DNA of 39,206 nt. Origin: an uncultured Burkholderiales bacterium (GTDB lineage: Bacteria; Pseudomonadota; Gammaproteobacteria; Burkholderiales; Burkholderiaceae_E). Below are positions 32,940-39,206 of the stretch, in pieces (within the stretch, counting starts at the first letter, position 1; every line of letters starts with the position of its first letter). The notes under the pieces are model-generated. The model had not been told where the DNA came from. It saw only the letters and a program-made list of their open reading frames with translations, and searched no databases. The DNA is taken from assembly GCA_902826305.1 (NCBI GenBank), contig CADEEH010000025.1, forward strand, positions 1 through 39,206. Direction: 5' to 3'. A program made the position numbers and the translations under genes.

Positions 32940-34112
32940 TCACGCTGCCTTGATCGCGGTCGGTTCGTCGAGGACCTCGAGGCTGGGCAGCGACGACAGG
33001 ATCCGGACGAGGTCGGCCTGTCGGTGCGTTCCCGTCTTGTGAAAAAGTGCCTTGATCTGGCTGCGGACGGTGGCGATCGACACGCCGTTGGCGAGTGCGA
33101 TGTCCTCGGCGCGTCGTCCCTGGGTCAATTGCACCGCGACCCGCGACTCGGCCGGCGTCAGGCCGAAGGCTTCGCCGAGGATGAACGGGTCGGGACGGGC
33201 GACGACGGTCGGATCGTGGAAGACCAGCAGTGCGAGCGGCGAACCGCCCGCCGCGCCGATCGACGCCGGCGCCGAGATCGCGATCGCGACCACCGACATC
33301 ACGCCGCTGTCGGTCGCGCGCCGAAGGCGCACGATGCGCCGGCGCACCTTGCGCAGCGTGGTCACACGATGCTCTTCGGCATCGAGCATGTCGAGCGCGG
33401 CACCCAGTTCCAGGTGATCACTCGGATGGCGGCAGCCGATCCGCCCGTTGCGATCGACGATGCAGTCCGCCGCACGCAGCATCTGGCCGGCCGACCGGTT
33501 GCGATAGACGATCGCGCGGTTGCGGTCGAGAAGCACCACCGGCTGCCAGAACTGTTCGAGCAGCGTCTCGGCGACGTTCATCCGCGAGGCGGTGTGCTGC
33601 AGATGTTCGTCGATCTGCATCGCCCGCATCAGGTGGCACTTCAGCCGGTCGAGCAGCGCCAGCTCGGCGTCGCTCCACACCGGCGCGTCGAGGCCGCGCA
33701 CGGCGAGGAAGTGCACGATCTTGCCCGACGATTCGAAGACCTTGACGCCGGACAGATGACGTGCGCCGAACGGCAGCAGGAACTCCTGGTAGAAGCGGTT
33801 GCCGGCGACGAAGCCGTCGTCGAAGTACTCGTGATAGTGCAGCCACTTGCCGGCGGGCTTCGCGCGCAGCAGCGCCAGCCCCGGATCGAGCGAGTGGTAA
33901 CCGTTCAGGTAGGCCAGCAGTGCCTGCGGGGGCGCCGGTCCGCCCTGGTGCAGGAACGCGATCGAGCCGCCGGGGCGGTCGATGCCGGTCAGGTAGACGG
34001 TCCAGCAGCCGAGTGCGGCGGCCAGCGGATCGAGCGCGGCGCGCCAGCGGATCTTGCCGGCGGCTGCCTGATAGAGCGCGGCAACGAGCTCGTCGAAATC
34101 GATGGCGCCCAT
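32940..34112 (-). CDS. LuxR-family helix-turn-helix transcriptional regulator
   Basis: A 390-residue regulator. The C-terminal 65 residues form a LuxR/FixJ-type HTH: FGLTPAESRVAVQLTQGRRAEDIALANGVSIATVRSQIKALFHKTGTHRQADLVRIL. The long N-terminal part has no recognised autoinducer domain; a PAS-like segment (QPVVLLDRNRAIVYRNRSAGQML) sits in the middle. ATG 34112 is preceded by AGGGGAAAGAG, a good ribosome site. It lies 178 bp upstream of gmd in the same direction, so it may regulate the EPS genes, but cotranscription across the gap is uncertain. Stimulus and targets are unknown. Confidence 0.85.
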   Translation of the reverse strand: MGAIDFDELVAALYQAAAGKIRWRAALDPLAAALGCWTVYLTGIDRPGGSIAFLHQGGPAPPQALLAYLNGYHSLDPGLALLRAKPAGKWLHYHEYFDDGFVAGNRFYQEFLLPFGARHLSGVKVFESSGKIVHFLAVRGLDAPVWSDAELALLDRLKCHLMRAMQIDEHLQHTASRMNVAETLLEQFWQPVVLLDRNRAIVYRNRSAGQMLRAADCIVDRNGRIGCRHPSDHLELGAALDMLDAEEHRVTTLRKVRRRIVRLRRATDSGVMSVVAIAISAPASIGAAGGSPLALLVFHDPTVVARPDPFILGEAFGLTPAESRVAVQLTQGRRAEDIALANGVSIATVRSQIKALFHKTGTHRQADLVRILSSLPSLEVLDEPTAIKAA

Positions 34113-34313
34113 GTTTTCTCTTTCCCCTGGCCCGGGAGCGGTTGCGTGCCTCGGGAACTGGCCACGCCACGATTTCCGCCCGGTTGTGACGGATCGATTC
34201 GACCATGGCGCCATGGCTCGTGCACAGGAACAACTTGGCACTCGACGACCCGGCAGTGTCTGCTGGGGCCAGGCACCCGGCGCAGCACAAGCCCGCGCAG
34301 CAGGCCGAAGCGC

Positions 34314-35270
34314 TCAGCGTGTCGGCGGCACGAACCCGCGTTGCGAGCGGCCCAGCAGTTCGTTGCCCACCAGCGCGGCGACGACGATCAGGCCGCCCTG
34401 GACCGTGGCCCTGGAAATCGGCTCGCCGGCCCCGAGCCACGACCAGATCGGCCCGAGCACCACTTCCAGCAGCGCGATCAGCGCCACCTCGTGTGGCGCC
34501 AGGTGGCGCACCGCGCGGACCATCAGCATGCAGGGGATCGCGAGCTGGACCACGCCGAGCAGCGCCAGGATCGCCAGGTCGCGCGCGGTGCCGGTCGGCG
34601 GCCAGGACAGCGGCAGGGTCACCGCACACGACAGCAGCGCACCGATCAGCACCGCCGGCGCCAGGTCGACGCGTGTGTGCATCTTCTTCAGCATCACGGT
34701 GTTGGCCGCCGAAGCGACCGGCACGGCCGCGGCGATCGCCATGCCGCCGAGGCCCTGGGCGCTGACACCACCGCGGACCATCCACCAGATGCCGACGCCG
34801 GCGGCCGCGATCGCGATCCAGGTTCGCGGCAGGATGGGCGTGCCCAGCACCAGACGCGCCAGCAGTGCGGCCAGCAACGGCGCGACACTCATCACCAGCA
34901 GCGTGTTGGCGGTGCTGGTCATCGTCAATGCGACCATGAAGCAGGTGAACATCACGGCCCACATCGCGCCGGACATCAGGCCGGGCCAGCCCATCGCCAC
35001 CACCGGTCGCCACGCCGGTCCGCGTTCGACGATCGCGAGCGCGGCGATCACCCCGAGCGCGCAGAACAGGCTGCGCCAGAACGTGACCTCGAAACTCGCC
35101 GCGTGTTCCAGATGCCGGGTGGCGACGCCGGCGATGCTCCAGCACAGCGCGCAGAACGCGAGCAGCGCGATCGCGTTGCGATGGGCGCGGCGGGCAGGTC
35201 GCGGGTCCTCGGCAACGGGAATGCGACTGGTCGCTGGCTGCTCGTCCACGGGTGCGATTCGTCCGCGCAT
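34314..35270 (-). CDS. EamA/DMT-superfamily transporter
   Basis: This 318-residue protein has about 10 transmembrane helices arranged as two EamA repeats. Landmarks are NAIALLAFCALCWSIAGVATRHL at the start of the first repeat, GGMAIAAAVPVASAANTVML leading the second, and APHEVALIALLEVVLGPIWSWLGAGE, typical of the conserved ending of the family. The role is export of a small metabolite of unknown identity. ATG 35270 is used; a GTG at 35276 adds two residues. It is separated from the regulator by about 200 bp and is probably not part of EPS synthesis. It diverges from dnaE. Confidence 0.88.
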   Translation of the reverse strand: MRGRIAPVDEQPATSRIPVAEDPRPARRAHRNAIALLAFCALCWSIAGVATRHLEHAASFEVTFWRSLFCALGVIAALAIVERGPAWRPVVAMGWPGLMSGAMWAVMFTCFMVALTMTSTANTLLVMSVAPLLAALLARLVLGTPILPRTWIAIAAAGVGIWWMVRGGVSAQGLGGMAIAAAVPVASAANTVMLKKMHTRVDLAPAVLIGALLSCAVTLPLSWPPTGTARDLAILALLGVVQLAIPCMLMVRAVRHLAPHEVALIALLEVVLGPIWSWLGAGEPISRATVQGGLIVVAALVGNELLGRSQRGFVPPTR

Positions 35271-35551
35271 GGTCACGCCCCAGCGCCGGCGACAGGCTGG
35301 CGTGCTCGTGAGCGAAGCGCCGGATTATATCGGCGGTAGAATTCCCGTTCCGAGACAGGTCCGGTGTTGCCGTCCCTCGAATACCTCGTATTCCCGGCCC
35401 GCCGGCGACCGGACGGCCGGAATCCGTCTCGAGACGTGGCGAGCAGGCCTCGAATCGCGTGCCCGACGCACGAAGCGTGCGGGCGGTACGCCGGGCACCG
35501 GAGCGCGCCCATCGGGACGCGCGGCAGTTTTGGGATAGGTTCCAGACCAAC
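35271..35551. other. Divergent intergenic region between the transporter and dnaE genes
   Basis: Holds no plausible gene. A TAGAAT word at 35337-35342 is a possible -10 for dnaE without a clear -35. An inverted repeat (GAATAC CTC GTATTC, 35379-35393) follows about 40 bp later. Confidence 0.45.
35379..35393. promoter_or_regulatory. Inverted repeat GAATAC-CTC-GTATTC upstream of dnaE
   Basis: A perfect 6-bp inverted repeat with a 3-nt spacer lies about 160 bp before the dnaE start. It could be an operator or simply part of the leader; no known consensus is matched. Confidence 0.35.
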
Positions 35552-38500
35552 ATGCTCGAACCGGACTTCGTCCACCTGCGCGTCCATTCCGAATACTCGA
35601 TCAGCGATTCGATCGTTCGCATCGACGATCTGGTCGCGGCCGCGCTCGGTGATCGCCAGCCCGCCGTGGCGATCACCGATCTGGCCAACGTGTTCGGTTG
35701 GATCAAGTTCTACAAGGCGGCACGCGCCAAGGGTCTGAAGCCGATCCTGGGTTGCGACACATGGATCAGCAACGAGGCCGATCGCGACCGGCCGTTCCGG
35801 GTCCTGCTGCTCGTTCGCAATGCGGCCGGCTACCGGCGCCTGTGTGAACTGCTGTCGCGCGCGTGGCTCGAGAACGAACACCGCGGTCGCGGCGAGATCG
35901 CCCGCGACTGGTTCGACCAGGTCGACGCCACCGCCGACCCGCAGGCGGCCGCCGGGGAGGGCGCACCCAACGCCGGGCTGATCGTGTTGTCCGGCGCCCA
36001 CGACGGCGACGTCGGGCAGGCGCTCGCGGCCGGGCGGCCGGAACTCGCCGAGGAACTCGCCCGCGCCTGGGCTCGGCGGCTGCCGCATGGCTACTATCTC
36101 GAAGTCCAGCGGACCGGGTCGGCGGAGTGTGAACGCGCGGTGCGCCAGACCGCGCACCTGGCGCAGCGGCTCGGCCTGCCGCTGGTCGCGACGCACCCGG
36201 TGCAGTTCGTCGCCGCCGACGAGTTTCGTGCCCACGAGGCCCGGGTCTGCATCGCCGAGGGCGAGATCCTGACCAACCCCAGGCGCCAGCGAAGGTACTC
36301 GCCGGACCAGTACTTCAAGAGCCGGCGCGAGATGCAGGCGCTGTTCGCGGACCTGCCGTCGGCGCTGGCCAACAGCGTGGAGATCGCGCGCCGCTGCAGC
36401 CTCGAGATGACGCTGGGCAAGGCGCGGTTGCCGGACTTCCCGACGCCGGCGGGCCTGACCATCGAGCAGTACCTGCGCGAACTGTCCGTCGCCGGACTGT
36501 CGCGGCGGATGGACAAGCTGTTCCCGGATCCCGATCAGCGACGCACCCGCGACGAGGAGTACCTCGCCCGGTTGCGCTACGAATGCGACATGATCGTCCA
36601 GATGGGTTTCGCCGGTTATTTCCTGATCGTCGCGGACTTCATCAACTGGGCCAAGGCCAACGGCGTGCCGGTGGGGCCGGGGCGCGGCTCGGGGGCCGGG
36701 TCGCTGGTCGCCTTCGCGCTCGGCATCACCGACCTGGATCCGATTCCCTACGCGCTGCTGTTCGAGCGTTTCCTGAACCCGGAACGGGTGTCGATGCCGG
36801 ACTTCGACATCGACTTCTGCCAGGACAACCGCTACAAGGTCATCGAATACGTGCGCGCGAAGTACGGCGCCGCGGCGGTCTCCCAGATCGTCACCTTCGG
36901 CACGATGGCCTCCAAGGCGGTGATCCGCGACGCCGGCCGGGTGCTCGACATGGGCTACAACTTCTGCGACCAGCTCTCCAAGCTGATCCCGCTGGTGCAG
37001 AACCGGCCGATGTCGCTGGTCGAGGCGCGCAAGGCCGAGCCGCTGCTGGCCGAACGCGAGAAGGCCGAGGACGAGGTGCGCGACCTGCTGGCGCTGGCCG
37101 GGCCGCTGGAGGACCTGACCCGCAACGTCGGCATGCATGCCGGCGGCGTGCTGATCGCGCCGGGACGGCTGACCGATTTCTGCCCGCTGTACAAGGCACC
37201 GGGCACCGACGCCGTGGTCAGCCAGTTCGACAAGGACGACGTCGAGGCGGTCGGCCTGGTCAAGTTCGATTTCCTCGGCCTGCGCAACCTGACGATCATC
37301 CAGACCGCGGTCGAGTACATCAACGCCCGGCACCCGGACCTGCGGCTGGACCTGTCGCGACTCGAGTTCGACGACCCCAAGGCGTACCAGGTGCTCAAGG
37401 ACGCAAACACCAACGCGATCTTCCAGGTGGAAAGCGACGGGATGAAGAAGCTGCTCAAGAAGCTTCAGCCCGACCGCTTCGAGGACATCATCGCGGTGCT
37501 GGCGCTGTACCGGCCCGGGCCGCTGGGTTCGGGGATGGTCGAGGACTTCATCCTGCGCAAGAAGGGCCAGCAGAAGATCGACTACTTCCACCCGGACCTG
37601 AAGGCGACGCTCGAGCCGACCTACGGCGTCATCGTCTACCAGGAACAGGTGATGCAGATCGCGCAGATCATCGGCGGCTACACGTTGGGCGGAGCCGACC
37701 TGCTGCGCCGGGCGATGGGCAAGAAGAAACCCGAGGAGATGGCGCAGCACCGCGGGCTCTTCGTCGAGGGCGCCAAGGCCAAGGGCTACCGCGAGGACCT
37801 GGCCAACAAGCTGTTCGACCTGATGGCGATGTTCGCCGAATACGGGTTCAACAAGTCGCACACGGCCGCCTACGCGGTGATCACCTACCAGACCGCCTGG
37901 CTGAAGGCACACTATCCGGCCGAGTTCATCGCGGCGACGCTGTCGTCGGACATGGACGACACCGACAAGGTGCAGATGCTGGTGGCCGATGCAAGGCAGA
38001 ACAACGACGTCGAGGTGCTGCCGCCGGACATCAACCGGTCGGCGCACCGTTTCGAGCCGGTGATGAGCGGCGGATCGCCGCGTGCGATCCGCTACGGGCT
38101 GGGTGCGGTCAAGGGCACCGGCGAGGCCGCGGTCGTCAACCTGATCGAGGCGCGGCGTGACAAGCCGTTCACCGATCTGTTCGACTTCTGCGCCCGGATC
38201 GACCGGCGGCTGGTGAACCGGCGTGCGATCGAGGCGATGGTGCGCGCGGGTGCGTTCGATCCGCTCGACCCCGATCGCGCCAAGCTGCTGGCATCCGTGG
38301 GCAAGGCGATCGAGGCGGCCGATGCGGCGCTGGCGAGCATCAACCAGCACAGTCTGTTCGGCGGTGGCGACGGCGGGGCCGATCTGCGCGACGCCCTGCC
38401 CTGGGTGACGACCACCGAGTGGACCGAGCGGCAGCGGCTGCAGCAGGAGAAGGCGGCCCTCGGCTTCTTCCTGACCGGTCACCTCTTCGACGGCCTGCAC

Positions 38501-39076
38501 GACGAGGTGCGGCGGTTCGCGCGGACGCGGCTGGCGGACCTGCAGCCGGGACCGCAGCCGGTGTGGATCGCCGGCATCGTCGCCGCGCAGCGCACGCAGA
38601 TGACCCGCCGCGGCAAGATGGTGTTCGTCACCCTCGACGACGGCAGCGCGGCGATCGACGTTTCGGTGTTCAACGAGATCTACGAACGCAGCCGCAGCCT
38701 GATCCGCGACGACGAACTGCTCGCGGTGCAGGCCAAGGTCAGCCGCGACGACTACACCGGCGGGCAGCGTGTGGTCGCCGACAAGCTGCTCGGCCTGGTC
38801 GATGCCCGTTGCCAGTTCGGCAAGCGGCTGGTGATCCGGCTGAACGGCAATGCCGACGGCCGCGCGCTGCGCACTTCGATCGAGCCGTTCCGGTTGCGGG
38901 CCGGCGGCGCCGGGGCCGCCCAGATGCCGCCCGCGGTCCCGGTCGTTGTCGAATACGACAATCTCGGCGGGCGCTGCGCGATCGAACTCGGCGAGGACTG
39001 GCGGGTGCGCCCCGACGACGAGCTGCTCCAGGTCATCGAGGACCGGTTGCGGACCCGACCCGCGATGGAGTACTGA
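35552..39076 (+). CDS. dnaE: DNA polymerase III subunit alpha
   Basis: The 1174-residue replicative polymerase catalytic subunit, of normal length for DnaE1. The N-terminal PHP domain starts FVHLRVHSEYSISDSI. The polymerase centre includes GPGRGSGAGSLVAFALGITDLDPI and MPDFDIDFCQDNRYKVIEYV with the catalytic aspartates. NVGMHAGGVLIAP, LYRPGPLGSGMVEDFI, and EYGFNKSHTAAYAVITYQTAWLKAHYPAEF follow. The C-terminal part has the OB-fold (WIAGIVAAQRTQMTRRGKMVFVTLDDG). ATG 35552 matches family starts, although the frame is open upstream. It marks the end of the EPS locus. Confidence 0.97.
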   Translation: MLEPDFVHLRVHSEYSISDSIVRIDDLVAAALGDRQPAVAITDLANVFGWIKFYKAARAKGLKPILGCDTWISNEADRDRPFRVLLLVRNAAGYRRLCELLSRAWLENEHRGRGEIARDWFDQVDATADPQAAAGEGAPNAGLIVLSGAHDGDVGQALAAGRPELAEELARAWARRLPHGYYLEVQRTGSAECERAVRQTAHLAQRLGLPLVATHPVQFVAADEFRAHEARVCIAEGEILTNPRRQRRYSPDQYFKSRREMQALFADLPSALANSVEIARRCSLEMTLGKARLPDFPTPAGLTIEQYLRELSVAGLSRRMDKLFPDPDQRRTRDEEYLARLRYECDMIVQMGFAGYFLIVADFINWAKANGVPVGPGRGSGAGSLVAFALGITDLDPIPYALLFERFLNPERVSMPDFDIDFCQDNRYKVIEYVRAKYGAAAVSQIVTFGTMASKAVIRDAGRVLDMGYNFCDQLSKLIPLVQNRPMSLVEARKAEPLLAEREKAEDEVRDLLALAGPLEDLTRNVGMHAGGVLIAPGRLTDFCPLYKAPGTDAVVSQFDKDDVEAVGLVKFDFLGLRNLTIIQTAVEYINARHPDLRLDLSRLEFDDPKAYQVLKDANTNAIFQVESDGMKKLLKKLQPDRFEDIIAVLALYRPGPLGSGMVEDFILRKKGQQKIDYFHPDLKATLEPTYGVIVYQEQVMQIAQIIGGYTLGGADLLRRAMGKKKPEEMAQHRGLFVEGAKAKGYREDLANKLFDLMAMFAEYGFNKSHTAAYAVITYQTAWLKAHYPAEFIAATLSSDMDDTDKVQMLVADARQNNDVEVLPPDINRSAHRFEPVMSGGSPRAIRYGLGAVKGTGEAAVVNLIEARRDKPFTDLFDFCARIDRRLVNRRAIEAMVRAGAFDPLDPDRAKLLASVGKAIEAADAALASINQHSLFGGGDGGADLRDALPWVTTTEWTERQRLQQEKAALGFFLTGHLFDGLHDEVRRFARTRLADLQPGPQPVWIAGIVAAQRTQMTRRGKMVFVTLDDGSAAIDVSVFNEIYERSRSLIRDDELLAVQAKVSRDDYTGGQRVVADKLLGLVDARCQFGKRLVIRLNGNADGRALRTSIEPFRLRAGGAGAAQMPPAVPVVVEYDNLGGRCAIELGEDWRVRPDDELLQVIEDRLRTRPAMEY

Positions 39077-39124
39077 AGTGATGGACGAGGCGGGACGGAT
39101 GTATCGCCGACGGAGCGCCGGGCG

Positions 39125-39206
39125 TTGACCCAGAGCATCGCCCTGTACCGGCGCCTGATGCGCTACACGCGCCCCTACTTCAAGGGGTTCGTCGTCGCGA
39201 TCATCG
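39125..39206 (+). CDS. msbA: Lipid A export ABC transporter MsbA (5' end only)
   Basis: Only 27 codons are present. The N-terminus reads LTQSIALYRRLMRYTRPYFKGFVV, similar to the first lines of MsbA, where a polar LYRRLxRYxRPYxK segment precedes TM1. The start appears to be TTG 39125, with GGAG about 9 nt upstream (39112-39115); an in-frame ATG at 39158 is a later alternative. It is 48 bp after dnaE in the same direction, an arrangement found in betaproteobacteria. Truncated by the window edge. Confidence 0.7.
   Translation, partial: MTQSIALYRRLMRYTRPYFKGFVVAII

Noticed and set aside
35273-38500. Very long open frame on the - strand opposite dnaE
   Set aside because: Its product is Arg/His/Gln-rich and featureless, as expected of the antisense of a high-GC gene; dnaE on the + strand is unmistakable.
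1-39206. tRNA, rRNA, CRISPR array or insertion sequence
   Set aside because: None was recognised: no cloverleaf-like sequence, no regularly spaced repeats, no transposase-like product and no terminal inverted repeats.

Overview
The window is high-GC DNA with a proteobacterial look, most likely a betaproteobacterium. The main clues are a full-length DnaE polymerase followed directly by an msbA-like start, a homodimeric-type AceE, and a Wza/Wzc/Wzx/Wzy-type exopolysaccharide system. The taxonomic call is an inference; there is no rRNA or tRNA in the window.

About 35 kb is one large exopolysaccharide (EPS) locus. Left end (1-4856, + strand): the end of an outer-membrane beta-barrel gene, an OPX export lipoprotein, a Wzc-type copolymerase/tyrosine kinase and a GT4 glycosyltransferase. 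Next (4897-9181, - strand): a PHP-type tyrosine phosphatase, a Wzx flippase, a possible GT11-like glycosyltransferase and a Wzy polymerase, with ATGA overlaps at two of the three junctions. A divergent spacer (9182-9531) leads to a + strand operon (9532-16054): a perosamine synthase-like aminotransferase, a hexapeptide acyltransferase, three methyltransferase-like proteins, a second DegT-family aminotransferase and a GT4 enzyme. It ends in a good candidate terminator.

From 16256 to 19810 lies a four-gene + strand module that is not sugar chemistry. It holds a small secreted protein with three curlin-like repeats, a second small secreted protein, a CsgG/HfaB-like lipoprotein with extra C-terminal domains, and a Sel1-like repeat protein. 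It resembles a curli or holdfast-anchor export system embedded in the EPS locus.

The - strand run 19814-34112 reads, in transcription order: LuxR-type regulator, gmd, fcl, a 506-bp spacer with a perfect 18-bp palindrome, a WecA-like phosphoglycosyl transferase, an NAD-dependent epimerase/dehydratase, a third DegT aminotransferase, a small PglC-like sugar transferase, a CgeB-like glycosyltransferase, a secreted beta-helix-like protein, an orphan aceE, and a Tat-lipoprotein that looks like a distant hyaluronidase (GH56) relative. An EamA transporter gene, dnaE and the beginning of msbA close the window.

Taken together, GDP-mannose would be converted by Gmd to the 4-keto-6-deoxy sugar and then to GDP-fucose (Fcl) and GDP-perosamine (Per-like). 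Repeat units would be started on undecaprenyl phosphate by one of two different phosphoglycosyl transferases, then extended, methylated, acylated, flipped by Wzx, polymerised by Wzy and exported through Wzc/OPX/barrel. The amyloid-like module and the secreted hydrolase-like proteins may anchor, trim or remodel the polymer.
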